Counted from the first letter of the stretch, positions 19,269-26,321 are shown. The stretch: DNA of 30,090 nucleotides from Streptomyces sp. NRRL WC-3618 (GCF_001280005.1 NZ_LGDW01000018.1:1-30090), one strand, 5' to 3'. A program made the numbers and translations. The notes: a model not told the origin generated them from the sequence alone.

Positions 19269-20067
19269 CATCGTCCAAAGACTGCGACGGACCCACTGTG
19301 ACCAGGGACGGAGCCTGAGTCAAGCGGTTCTGACGAGAGGTAAGCGTCTTGGGCAGTGCGCCCTGGTGGCCGTCCTCCCGCTTCACCAGGAGCGATCCTC
19401 CGGTCTCGGCCTGCCCTGTCCTGGTACTCCCTGAGTGGGTTCGGTGGGGAGGCAGGGGCCCCACCGACAGGACCGACCCTGAAGCCCTGTGTGCCCCTCT
19501 GCTGCCGTCTCTGCCCTCTCCGGTCCCTCGGTCCAGCCATGTCCCCACAGCCCTGGAGACGGACACGCAGAGGGGTAGGTCAGGAGTGCACTGGCTGTGT
19601 CGTCTGACTGGAATGCAGTGGGACTCTCACCAATCCATTGCGGATATGTGTGAGAGAGCGACTCTGTATATGTGAAGCACCAGGCCAGGCCCCACCCAAG
19701 CCCTGCTTTCCATTCCATTTCCAGGCGAATTCCGAGTGAGTGGATGGCAGATGCAGCAAGGCTTTCCGAGAATCGCCAGATGTACTGTACACCGACCCGG
19801 GGGTTATTAAATGGGGATGATCAAGGGGGAGTGAGTCCCCTGAAAATTCCAGCATAAATACATGTGAGGTGGGTCACGCGCTCGGGCGGGGTCGTGGGTA
19901 GGAATGGCCGGAGAATGAGCAGGGGCTTAGTCTCCAGTCTGTGATTTCATGCCCATAACGCACAGCAAGTGACAGCTACGCCGTGCTAGGGCTGCATTCT
20001 CCCCGGCCATGATGTGCTTTTCACCCAATGGATCGGTAGTGCCCGCTCTCGGGGTGGACAAGGGCGG
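19269..20067. other. Left end of element B, no supportable gene
   Basis: About 800 bases with only short, mutually overlapping frames that have no ribosome binding sites and no protein-like composition. Base composition is lower in GC than in element A. A small hairpin (GGGG and CCCC arms around GAGTGAG) lies near 19828-19843. This is the att-proximal end of the element and may hold integrase arm sites, but none could be recognised. Confidence 0.5.
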
Positions 20068-20496
20068 TCATGCCCTACACAGCTCGAACCACACGGTCTT
20101 GCCGGGGGCGTACTGGCCTTCTCGGGAACGAGGCTCTACGCCCCACTTGTCAGCAAGAGCCTCCACCAGGACGAGACCTCGCCCGGATTCCTCATCGTCA
20201 CCGGCCGTGCGAGGTTGCGGCATCTTTTCGGATGTGTCAGCTACCTCAATGCGCAGCCGGTCGGAGTACAGCATGAATCGAGTCTGAATCTCACGACCAC
20301 GTGGTGAGTTACGCAGGGCGTTAGTGAACAACTCGGAGAAGAGGAGTACGGCGATATCCTCGAACGCGGAGACCTCCCATACGGCGAGTTGCTTTCTCAG
20401 TTGACAGCGTGACAACCATGCGCACTTGTCATGCCGTGTCCAGTTCCATTCCTTGACAATCGGTGTGTCTGTATCCTCCGGCGCTTTGGCTGTCAC
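20068..20496 (-). CDS. RsbW/AbaA-like ATP-binding protein (anti-sigma factor type)
   Basis: A 142-residue GHKL ATPase domain with an N-box in VLLFSELFTNALRNS, a VADTSEKMP motif, the ATP-lid sequence GRGLVLVEALADKWGVE and the last strand GKTVWFEL. Such small HATPase proteins are very common in Streptomyces, either as anti-sigma kinases or as the ATPase partner in WhiJ-like regulatory clusters. The GTG at 20496 has GGGAG six bases upstream. It lies 60 bases downstream of the XRE/DUF5753 gene on the same strand, as in abaA/whiJ-type loci. It probably acts with that regulator; the target sigma factor is unknown. Confidence 0.85.
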   Translation of the reverse strand: MTAKAPEDTDTPIVKEWNWTRHDKCAWLSRCQLRKQLAVWEVSAFEDIAVLLFSELFTNALRNSPRGREIQTRFMLYSDRLRIEVADTSEKMPQPRTAGDDEESGRGLVLVEALADKWGVEPRSREGQYAPGKTVWFELCRA

Positions 20497-20556
20497 GTGC
20501 GCTCCCTGGGGCCTATGTCACTTCCCAAGAAGGCTAGGGAAAGCGTGCAACCGGAC

Positions 20557-21387
20557 CTAGCCAGTTTCCTGTTCGCGCAAGAAGTCGTCCCGCACGCCTG
20601 CCAGCATCTCTCGCATGTCGTCACCAGAAAGAGCGACGGATGCGAACCCCTCGAACTTGCTTACGTACGTCGCAACATCTCTGGGGTCTGTGACTACTAG
20701 CTCAGCGTGGACAGTTTCAACCGATACAGTCCTGTCGTCCCGAATGACGAACGCGTGATTGGCAATGTCTCTCTGTGTCGCAGTGAACGGGACAACGCGA
20801 ATGTCTATGTTGGGCAAGCGAGAAAGAGAGATGAGCCGGTCTACCTGTTCGGCCATCCTGGGAGCCGACACGATACGCCACCGCAGGACATTCTCAGTGA
20901 TGACGAAACGCAGAGTCTTACTGTCGTCGTAGAGAACCTGCTGCCGTTCAAGGCGGGCGCTAGTGGTCCGGGTTAGGACATCTTCGGTGAGGTCATGCCG
21001 AGAGAGGATTGCCCGGATGTACTCAGGGGTTTGAAGGAGTCCGGGAATCAAGGCCGGTTGGAACAGTCGCAGCAGAGTCATTTGAGTCTCAAGGGCTCGG
21101 GTCTGCTGCTGAGCCTTATGGACTCCCATGCGCCGGACAAGTCGCCAAGCTGTCGTTTCCGTAGTCGATGCTCGAACGACCTCTAGGTATTCCGCCTTTA
21201 CCTCATCAGAGACGCCGATGGCCGTAAGGATGCTCTCTACGTCTACGACAGAAGGGGCAACCTTCCCCGTTTCAATCTTGCTCAGCTTGCTTGTAGACAT
21301 GACTGCACTACGGGCCACGGCCTTGGCTTCCTTTCCAGATGCCAGCCGAAGTGCCCGTAGTGCGGCCCCTAGCTCTCCTCTATTCAC
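20557..21387 (-). CDS. XRE-family regulator with DUF5753 (WhiJ-like)
   Basis: A 276-residue protein. An N-terminal helix-turn-helix (ELGAALRALRLASGKEAKAV, SKLSKIETGK) is followed by a DUF5753 domain with the typical LLRLFQPALIPGLLQTPEYI, a middle region LRFVITENVLRWRI, and VRVVPF-like DIRVVPFTATQ. These proteins pair with DUF397, DUF6879 or small ATPase partners and act as developmental or Scr1-type regulators. GTG at 21387 overlaps the DUF6879 stop as GTGA, the usual arrangement; an in-frame ATG at 21408 is possible. It is probably co-transcribed with the two upstream genes. Confidence 0.9.
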   Translation of the reverse strand: MNRGELGAALRALRLASGKEAKAVARSAVMSTSKLSKIETGKVAPSVVDVESILTAIGVSDEVKAEYLEVVRASTTETTAWRLVRRMGVHKAQQQTRALETQMTLLRLFQPALIPGLLQTPEYIRAILSRHDLTEDVLTRTTSARLERQQVLYDDSKTLRFVITENVLRWRIVSAPRMAEQVDRLISLSRLPNIDIRVVPFTATQRDIANHAFVIRDDRTVSVETVHAELVVTDPRDVATYVSKFEGFASVALSGDDMREMLAGVRDDFLREQETG

Positions 21388-21905
21388 TCGCCGTACTTCG
21401 CCCACCATTCGGGGAACGGCTCAGCATGGGCTAGAGCTGTGTCCCGGTAATTGATGAACTCCTGTGCCCGGCTCTCGGGAACGGTTTCCCGTCCCGAGAT
21501 TGCTCCTGTCTCGTCGTAGTGCATGACAACAGGGGCTGTCTCATCAAAGAGCCAGAAGTCCTCTACGCCTTCAAGGGGGTTCGGCTTGTCGGTGGTGTCG
21601 AGAATGAAGAACTCTTCACCGCCTGTCGCGTTCTTCCGGTAGCCCCACCCAAGCTCAAACCGGAGATACGGAGTGAGAGGGCGAGACAGGATGTGCACCC
21701 GATAGACCCGCTTGCCCGTGCTTGTGTGGGAGAGGAGTTCTTCCACCCAAGCATCGTTGTAGTCGTCCGGCTGAGATTCCCCGGCAAGGAAGGCTTGATA
21801 GGCGTCTGTACTTCCCGACTTGCTGTAGTCGTCTAGGGTCTCAAGCCGGAATGCTTCCCGCTCAAAGGTGTCGAAGAGTTCAGCGAGGCTCTTAGATGAG
21901 CCCAT
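21384..21905 (-). CDS. DUF6879-family protein
   Basis: A 173-residue acidic protein with the DUF6879 pattern: an N-terminal LAELFDTFEREAFRLETLDD, the central GKRVYRVHILSRPLTPYLRF and ELGWGYRKNATGGEEFFILD, then the DFWLFDE and VVMHYDETG motifs. It is commonly encoded next to XRE/DUF5753 regulators in Streptomyces; the biochemical function is unknown. The ATG at 21905 overlaps the end of the 63-aa gene by 14 bases, and its own stop overlaps the next start, so the three genes form a tightly coupled operon. Confidence 0.8.
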   Translation of the reverse strand: MGSSKSLAELFDTFEREAFRLETLDDYSKSGSTDAYQAFLAGESQPDDYNDAWVEELLSHTSTGKRVYRVHILSRPLTPYLRFELGWGYRKNATGGEEFFILDTTDKPNPLEGVEDFWLFDETAPVVMHYDETGAISGRETVPESRAQEFINYRDTALAHAEPFPEWWAKYGE

Positions 21906-22083
21906 CGGCAATTGCCTTCCTGATGAGTTCCACAGGGAGTTCAACCACGGTTTCGTGACCGGGAATCTCTAGGCCGTGGTCGGTGGGAGTCTCGCCCTGG
22001 AAAAGGAGCGTGCCCCTGTCCGTGGCGTAGATGGTGGGGCAGTCCTTGAGGTCGCACGTGGTCGCGAGCATGGTCACCTTCAT
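21892..22083 (-). CDS. 63-aa partner protein of the DUF6879/XRE cluster
   Basis: A short protein (MKVTMLATTCDLKDCPTIYA ... ETVVELPVELIRKAIADGLI) with two cysteines (CDLKDC) and a beta-rich core. Start ATG 22083 has GGGAGG seven bases upstream, better than the longer frame to 22191. It is first in the operon leading into DUF6879 and the XRE regulator. Small proteins of this kind accompany DUF6879 genes in Streptomyces. Function unknown; a role as regulator partner is inference. Confidence 0.75.
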   Translation of the reverse strand: MKVTMLATTCDLKDCPTIYATDRGTLLFQGETPTDHGLEIPGHETVVELPVELIRKAIADGLI

Positions 22084-22343
22084 GGGGTTCCCTCCCTGGT
22101 CTGCTTCGTTGTGTCCCTGCCCGATGCTGGCCAACACCAACCCACAGGCGCAAGGGTGTTGAGTTGCCAGAACAGGAAACCGACTCGACACGGGGTCTGA
22201 GTGGTGCTCAGGGTGGCGTGAGAGGGCACAGGAAGCAGGGGTGGGGCTTCACCGGGGGCCCTTTCATCCCCGGTCTCTTGTGTTTCTCGGGGGAGATCTT
22301 CAGCCATACTCGCCTGGCTAACTGAATCGGGAGGGGTCGTGTA

Positions 22344-22628
22344 ATGGGATGCTTAGGGTTCTTGCTTGGTCTCGGTGTGGTGGGTTCCTCGTTCTTCCTG
22401 CCTTGGTGGGGAACCCTTCTTCTCATAGCTGGGGCATGGTTCATCGGGGTGCTTGGGACACCCTCTATCGGTCAGGCAATCGGGGCGGGACTTACTCCGT
22501 TCGGTGGGCTCCTCCTAACGTCCGTTGTGGATAGTGACTACGATCAATACGCCTTGGTCGCTCTGATCGGAGTGATAGCCATGGGTGGATTGCTGCTTTC
22601 CAGTAAGGACCAGCCGGCTCGGGGGTAG
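22344..22628 (+). CDS. Small membrane protein (94 aa)
   Basis: A glycine- and leucine-rich protein with three to four membrane helices (GFLLGLGVVGSSFFLPWWGT, LLLIAGAWFIGVLG, LTPFGGLLLTSVV, ALVALIGVIAMGGLLL) and a short polar end. The ATG at 22344 follows GGGAGGGG nine bases upstream. It is the only convincing plus-strand gene of element B and is divergent from the DUF6879 operon across 260 bases that hold the two promoters. Function unknown. Confidence 0.7.
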   Translation: MGCLGFLLGLGVVGSSFFLPWWGTLLLIAGAWFIGVLGTPSIGQAIGAGLTPFGGLLLTSVVDSDYDQYALVALIGVIAMGGLLLSSKDQPARG

Positions 22629-22642
22629 TGGGTATTCAGAGT

Positions 22643-22671
22643 GGGGCCACCGACACTTGTCGGTGAGCCCC
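22643..22671. terminator. Bidirectional terminator between convergent genes
   Basis: GGGGC-CACCGAC / ACTT / GTCGGTG-A-GCCCC forms a 12-bp stem with one bulged A, followed by TTCTCTT. It sits between the plus-strand membrane gene ending at 22628 and the minus-strand gene ending at 22677. Confidence 0.8.
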
Positions 22672-22676
22672 TTCTC

Positions 22677-23327
22677 TTATGCGGTCAGCTTCAGCTCTTC
22701 CCTTATCTCCTTGTAGCGCTGAGAGACGTAGCCCCTCGTTACTCCAATCTTCTTCGCTGCCTCTGTCGGCGTTAGTCCATCTAGGAACGCCTTACGGATC
22801 GCTGCCTTGTTCTTCTCTCCGCTAGCGTTACTCCTCTTGGCGGTCGTTGCCTTCTTTGGCGTTAGCGACTGCGTTACTACTTTCACCGTTACCTGCTCCG
22901 TTAGCGTTAGCTCCAGGTCTCGGAACATACAGCGGTAGTGAGGTGATACCTCGGCAGCACAGATGAGGACTGCCGGGGAAATGGAGTGGATAGCCACACC
23001 AACCCAATCCCCGGTGTCTACCGAACTCCAGGTGTTGAGGAAGAGGGAAGCTAGGCCGGTGGCCCAACGGAATGCCGTTGGCCACCTTCCTCCCTTGACT
23101 CCATGTCTGGACAGTGTTGCATCTGCACTGATGGATAGAATGAATGCAGCATCGGTGAGAACTCCCAGAGCCCAGCCAGACCACTTCCACTCGGAGTGAG
23201 CAGCAACTAACGGAGTCGTAGTCATGAGGCTGTAGAACACTGCTCCAGTAACGATGACCCACACCATTGCGTTAACGGTCTTACGGGTACGTCGGATGGA
23301 ACGCAGTTCATCAGTAACGTCGTACAT
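22677..23327 (-). CDS. DUF2637-like membrane protein with C-terminal helix-turn-helix
   Basis: A 216-residue protein. Residues ~15-140 contain four membrane segments with the DUF2637-type pattern (WALGVLTDAAFILSISADA, GRWPTAFRWATGLASLFLNT, VAIHSISPAVLICAAE). A charged linker leads to a C-terminal helix-turn-helix, LDGLTPTEAAKKIGVTRGYV SQRYKEI. DUF2637 proteins occur in Streptomyces plasmids and integrative elements near transfer genes; here no transfer ATPase is present. AAGGAG precedes the ATG at 23327. The coding sequence is unusually full of GTA-ACG and CTA-ACG codon pairs (see the CGTTA array), an odd choice for this host and a sign that the DNA sequence itself may be under selection. Confidence 0.75.
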   Translation of the reverse strand: MYDVTDELRSIRRTRKTVNAMVWVIVTGAVFYSLMTTTPLVAAHSEWKWSGWALGVLTDAAFILSISADATLSRHGVKGGRWPTAFRWATGLASLFLNTWSSVDTGDWVGVAIHSISPAVLICAAEVSPHYRCMFRDLELTLTEQVTVKVVTQSLTPKKATTAKRSNASGEKNKAAIRKAFLDGLTPTEAAKKIGVTRGYVSQRYKEIREELKLTA

Positions 23328-23528
23328 GTCTTGTCTCCTTGCTTGAGTAACGCTGGCCAGTAACGGCTAGCGTGAGATGAGTAAAGGGTGAGCTAACAGC
23401 ATCGCTAACGCTGAATGCCGACTCCCGAGGGACTAGATGGTTAGTCCTGTGCAGCTCAGGCCGCGCGGCCTAACAGACATCGCTACCGCGTCACAGCGCT
23501 AAGGCGCTGCTCCGCTATCGCTCTAACG
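22737..23528. repeat. Array of CGTTA/TAACG pentamers with a polarity switch
   Basis: Read on the plus strand, eight CGTTA copies start at 22737, 22770, 22826, 22860, 22872, 22887, 22899 and 22905, with no TAACG among them. After a 298-base gap, eight TAACG copies start at 23208, 23249, 23273, 23315, 23348, 23361, 23406 and 23524. Only one CGTTA lies in this half (23270, within the palindrome CGTTAACG). Most are extended to GTAACG or CTAACG. Chance would give one or two per orientation in 800 bases. Polar motif arrays are typical of sites read by translocases or replication/partition proteins; the function here is unknown. Confidence 0.6.
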
Positions 23529-23626
23529 GAGGGAAAGTCAGCAGTCCTTACCCCTGTCACTCTTCCTCCAGTCAAGGGAGCGCTAGCGTAGGGGTTCCGC
23601 CTTAGCGGGTTCCCGGAGCGATAGCG
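23497..23626. repeat. Interleaved inverted repeats in the non-coding stretch 23328-23900
   Basis: CGCTAAGGCG (23497-23506) is the exact reverse complement of 23598-23607, and CGCTATCGCTC (23513-23523) that of 23616-23626. The pairs are interleaved, not nested, so both cannot form in a simple cruciform. Further GCTAGCG/GCGCTAGCG copies lie at 23366-23372 and 23580-23587, and the palindrome GGTTTAAACC at 23664-23673. No convincing gene is seen in 23328-23900; a 122-codon minus-strand frame there overlaps all these repeats. The layout suggests an origin-like or protein-binding region. Confidence 0.5.
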
Positions 23627-23794
23627 ACCGTGTCTTTGAGCCGCCCGGCGTATGAGGTGCCTTGGTTTAAACCGGCCTGTCTTGTCACTACGACTAGAAC
23701 CGGCATGGGCTCCTGACGTTCGCCCCATGCCTTGCACCCGAGGAGGCCTCTCCAGCCATCTCCCGCTCATCCAGTGACTGACGGGGTACTCCTT

Positions 23795-23901
23795 ACTTAG
23801 GGCCATAAGTCGTGAGCTGTGGTTGACCCTGGTTCCTACTCTTAGGGCCATAAGTTCCCCGGGTGGTGTGGAGTGGTGACCTCTTACTTAGGGCCATAAG
23901 T
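23795..23901. repeat. Three iteron-like quasi-palindromes (ACTTAGGGCCATAAGT)
   Basis: Copies at 23795-23810, 23840-23855 (first two bases TC instead of AC) and 23886-23901, spaced 45 and 46 bases apart, in the same orientation. Each is nearly self-complementary (ACTTA-GGCC-TAAGT) and would suit a dimeric protein. The last copy touches the stop codon of the winged-helix gene upstream. Spacing near four to four and a half helical turns and proximity to a DNA-binding gene resemble iterons or operators. Confidence 0.65.
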
Positions 23902-24515
23902 CAGACCGTGGGTTCGTCCTCGTAGAGATCCTCGTCACGCATCCATGTCCGGTCGGTGAAGTCGCCCACCTGGAGATAGAACGTGGTCTTGGCTCCCCGC
24001 TTCTCTCCGATCGTCTCCACTCGAAGCCAGCCACTTTCGACTAGGGCCTGTACTCCCCGCTCTGTGTAGGACCGGAGATTCCCCGCCCGATTCTTCCTGC
24101 CCACCGCATCGGCCAGAGAGCGCCACGGGATAGTCACCCTGGAATCATTCCCAGCCAGTCTGGCTACCTGCTTGGCTACCAGCATTCCACTGAGGGGTAC
24201 GAACTGGACCACATCCCGATACCAGAGCGCTGCTTGGCCTGTCGGGGGCATGTTCTCTGCGGCAAGGGGCCTTCCTCGCTTAGCCAGCAGTCGGCCGTGT
24301 TCCTTAATGCGGTCGGCGTAGCGAGCGAGGAATCCTGTGCCCTTCGCCTTGAAGGGGGTTCCGTTGGCCAGCAGCGTGACAATGGACGCCTGTCCGGGAA
24401 TCCCCTTGGGCCACTCCTTCGTAGCCTTAGCCGTGCCTGCCCACGTTCCCCGCGTGAACTGTTCGGCAATCCTACTGAGGTCTCCGGTGTATAGCTCTTC
24501 GTAGTTGTTGCTCAT
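23901..24515 (-). CDS. Putative winged-helix DNA-binding protein, possible replication or repeat-binding protein
   Basis: A 204-residue protein not matched to a family. The N-terminal half is basic (RIAEQFTRGTWAGTAKATKE, DRIKEHGRLLAKRGRP). The middle LVAKQVARLAGNDSRVTIPW RSLADAVGRKN looks like a helix-turn-helix. The C-terminus (YTERGVQALVESGWLRVETI ... KTTFYLQVGDF) has the helix-then-beta-wing order of a winged helix. The ATG at 24515 was chosen because protein-like sequence starts there and GGAG lies at a suitable distance; the longer frame to 24767 is crossed by two hairpins. Its stop abuts the iteron-like repeats. It is the best candidate in element B for an initiator or repeat-binding protein, by inference only. 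Confidence 0.6.
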   Translation of the reverse strand: MSNNYEELYTGDLSRIAEQFTRGTWAGTAKATKEWPKGIPGQASIVTLLANGTPFKAKGTGFLARYADRIKEHGRLLAKRGRPLAAENMPPTGQAALWYRDVVQFVPLSGMLVAKQVARLAGNDSRVTIPWRSLADAVGRKNRAGNLRSYTERGVQALVESGWLRVETIGEKRGAKTTFYLQVGDFTDRTWMRDEDLYEDEPTV

Positions 24516-24546
24516 GTCTTTCCGTCTCCGTCCATTGGTTGAGTAA

Positions 24547-24621
24547 GGGGGCCGATCATTGAGGCCCCCGTTATCTGTCCATGCAGAAGGGGCACCCACT
24601 CGGATTGAGTAGATGCCCCTT
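24547..24621 (-). terminator. Two consecutive hairpins upstream of the winged-helix gene
   Basis: GGGGGCC/GGCCCCC (24547-24553 with 24563-24569) and AAGGGGCA/TGCCCCTT (24587-24594 with 24614-24621, with an inner ACTC/GAGT pair) lie between the 103-aa gene and the start at 24515. They may end the upstream operon or act as an attenuator in the leader of the winged-helix gene. No gene is seen in 24516-24776. Confidence 0.55.
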
Positions 24622-24776
24622 GGCAAGTCATTCTCGTATTCAGTTGTAAACCCGAGCCGGCTGACCCCCAGGGAATTCACTTCCTCTGTACAGCAACCCC
24701 GTTCTTCATCATGAGATAGTGCCGATAGCAGAGCCAATGACCGTGGTGATACACGGACCTCTCGCAACCCTTAGCG

Positions 24777-25088
24777 TCACACATCTACTGTCTCCCCCTC
24801 ATGCCATTCAATGAGGTCTGCCGTTACTGCCTCTCGGACTTCACCACTCTCATCCGCCTCCATCACTACGGAAACCAGCTTGTACAGTTCCCAGGGAGTG
24901 GAGGAAAAGAGGGTCAACAGTTCACCCACATCTCTCGGGCTGAATCCCTTACCTGCCCCAGAGAACGGGACGGCGTAGCTCCCATCCTTACCGGCCTGTA
25001 TCTCAACGCTCTTCACGATCCTGGCTTGACATTCCATGGCCTGCTTCCTCAAGTGTCCGAGGATCTTTGTGTGGTCTCGTGCGCTCAT
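24777..25088 (-). CDS. Hypothetical protein (103 aa)
   Basis: A soluble protein: MSARDHTKILGHLRKQAMEC ... GFSPRDVGELLTLFSSTPWE LYKLVSVVMEAD, then an acidic end. It is predicted to be mostly helical. Its ATG overlaps the stop of the zinc-finger gene upstream as ATGA and has GGAAGGGCAGG just before it, so the two genes are translationally coupled. No family recognised. Confidence 0.6.
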   Translation of the reverse strand: MSARDHTKILGHLRKQAMECQARIVKSVEIQAGKDGSYAVPFSGAGKGFSPRDVGELLTLFSSTPWELYKLVSVVMEADESGEVREAVTADLIEWHEGETVDV

Positions 25089-25339
25089 CCCTGCCCTTCC
25101 TTCACTGCCTTACGGCGATGTGTCCTGTAGTGGCTGAAGCAGAACCCCTTGGCGTAGTGAGAGCGAGTGCAGTTCTCTACGTCGCATCCCTCCTTGCCCG
25201 GCTTTACGTACGACCCAATGGGGATCAGGTTCTCTCGGCCACGCCTTAGCTGCTGCTGTGCGTGAGTGGCGCATAGTCCATACGCCCTTACCTTCTTGTC
25301 GCAGTCTGGTCCTGCGCAGGTCTTCACGTTCTCAGTCAT
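25085..25339 (-). CDS. Small protein with two Cys/His zinc-binding motifs (84 aa)
   Basis: Two similar units: CAGPDCDKKVRAYGLCATHA (C-x4-C-x9-C-x2-H) and CDVENCTRSHYAKGFCFSHY (C-x4-C-x9-C-x2-H), followed by a basic tail (RTHRRKAVKEG). The spacing suggests two treble-clef-like zinc fingers; such small proteins are frequent in actinophages and mobile elements and are thought to bind nucleic acid. The ATG at 25339 has GGAGGGG upstream. The stop overlaps the next gene's start by four bases. Confidence 0.7.
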   Translation of the reverse strand: MTENVKTCAGPDCDKKVRAYGLCATHAQQQLRRGRENLIPIGSYVKPGKEGCDVENCTRSHYAKGFCFSHYRTHRRKAVKEGQG

Positions 25340-25409
25340 TGCCCCTCCTTGATCTGGGCATAAAGAAACCCCGCCTCCCTGGAGACAGGGTCAGTGGTTG
25401 TCTGTGTAT

Positions 25410-25434
25410 CGGCGGACGCTTTGCCGTCCCGCCG
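25410..25434 (-). terminator. Hairpin, first copy of a duplicated intergenic element
   Basis: CGGCGG/CCGCCG arms with an inner ACG/CGT pair and a six-base loop lie just after the stop of the 55-aa antitoxin-like gene (25441). The element recurs at 26265-26289 with one change. A smaller CCCTG-GAGA-CAGGG hairpin lies at 25378-25391. Confidence 0.6.
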
Positions 25435-25440
25435 CTATGT

Positions 25441-25608
25441 TCAGTCGTTGTGACTTAGGTTCCTGCGGTATCGGTCGTACTGCTCCTTGCCGATCAATAC
25501 TGCCCTTGTCTCTCCGTACCGAGTCAGGTGAACCTCTTCTCCCGACTCGGCCTTACGCAGTAGCTCAGCCAGAACGGCCTTTGCTTCACTGCCTGCAATC
25601 TTGTGCAT
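25441..25608 (-). CDS. 55-aa Phd/YefM-like antitoxin without a visible toxin partner
   Basis: The short frame reads MHKIAGSEAKAVLAELLRKA ESGEEVHLTRYGETRAVLIG KEQYDRYRR, the Phd/YefM DNA-binding half: a helix, then the 'V-LTR-G-T-AVLI--E-YD' strand-helix unit. It lacks the C-terminal toxin-binding extension. GGAGGTGAGG stands just before the ATG at 25608. No RelE, Doc or PIN gene lies next to it. It may be a DNA-binding repressor, an anti-addiction protein that protects the host from a resident toxin, or a solitary remnant. Confidence 0.7.
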   Translation of the reverse strand: MHKIAGSEAKAVLAELLRKAESGEEVHLTRYGETRAVLIGKEQYDRYRRNLSHND

Positions 25609-25623
25609 GCCTCACCTCCATAC

Positions 25624-26238
25624 TCAGAAGTTCCAGTCATCTCCTGCCGATGCCGGAATATCGATACCCTTCTTGGGCGCGTACTGATCCCACCACTTCT
25701 CGTAGGTGGGAATCAGGTACGCTAGATCGGTGGGAATCCTCTGATTCTCTGCGTACTCAATCAGCTCGGGGTCTGGAGTGAACTGTTCGCCTAGCTCGTC
25801 TTGGACCCTGAGGTGGTTGAACTTCCCCTGTATCGCAGCTTCCTTGCTCTTGCCTCCTTCGAATACTGCTAGCGGCTTGATGGGGTCCTTGTACCCCGCC
25901 TTGACGTAGTCGGCAGTGATCTCCTTCCAGCGTTCTAGTAGCCGGTCCTCTCGCCCTACCGATCCAATCTTGATCCGGTCATTGGGTAGCCAGATCATGT
26001 AGGTGTATCCGGGAAGGTGGCCACTGATGAGACCTCGCTTCTCCATCTCTGCCATCATTTGGGTTCGATACGTTCCCACGTTCCAGTTGGTCAGAATGGC
26101 TGCATGCTTCTCGCAGACTGGAACCTGAGCCCACTGGGGGCCGACTGGTCCTCTTGCCCTGACCGTATTACCGCACTGGACTCCGTACTCACTTACACCG
26201 CAGGTTCCTCCTACTAGGGTTCCGTCGTTGTTCGTCAT
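25624..26238 (-). CDS. T5orf172/GIY-YIG-like protein with N-terminal Cys motif
   Basis: A 204-residue protein. The N-terminus has CGVSEYGVQCGN and VPVCEKHA, a possible zinc site. From about residue 78 the order GYTYMIWLPNDRIKIGSVGR, a DRLLERWKEI helix, PIKPLAVFEGGKSKEAAIQG KFNHLRV and a GEQFTPD motif fits the T5orf172/Mug113 branch of the GIY-YIG nuclease superfamily (Tyr-Ile strand, Arg-Ile-Lys-Ile-Gly, Glu, and His/Asn helix). Members are found in phages and mobile elements and may cut DNA. The ATG at 26238 has no clear ribosome binding site, and a strong hairpin lies 27-51 bases upstream. It is in the same direction as the antitoxin-like gene 15 bases downstream. Confidence 0.65.
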   Translation of the reverse strand: MTNNDGTLVGGTCGVSEYGVQCGNTVRARGPVGPQWAQVPVCEKHAAILTNWNVGTYRTQMMAEMEKRGLISGHLPGYTYMIWLPNDRIKIGSVGREDRLLERWKEITADYVKAGYKDPIKPLAVFEGGKSKEAAIQGKFNHLRVQDELGEQFTPDPELIEYAENQRIPTDLAYLIPTYEKWWDQYAPKKGIDIPASAGDDWNF

Positions 26239-26264
26239 GGTTGTGCTCGCTTACTGACAAGGAG

Positions 26265-26289
26265 CGGCGGGCGCTTTGCCGTCCCGCCG
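26265..26289 (-). repeat. Second copy of the duplicated hairpin element
   Basis: Matches 25410-25434 at 24 of 25 positions, and the similarity continues for seven more bases with two changes. This copy sits directly upstream of the GIY-YIG-like gene rather than after a gene. It could be a regulatory RNA structure, or evidence that the segment between the copies was inserted or duplicated. Confidence 0.6.
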
Positions 26290-26321
26290 TTATGCTCCTC
26301 CGGTGTTGCTTCCCGGATACA

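Noticed and set aside
19349..19718. Overlapping frames of about 100 codons on both strands after att2
   Set aside because: No ribosome binding sites, no domains, and composition typical of random translation.
22737..23528. CRISPR array as an explanation of the short repeats
   Set aside because: The motif is only five to six bases, spacing is irregular, and orientation switches; there are no long identical repeats with uniform spacers and no cas genes.
23483..23851. 122-codon minus-strand frame over the repeat region
   Set aside because: It has no ribosome binding site, its N-terminus is the translation of two of the 16-bp repeats, and it spans the inverted repeats; more likely non-coding.
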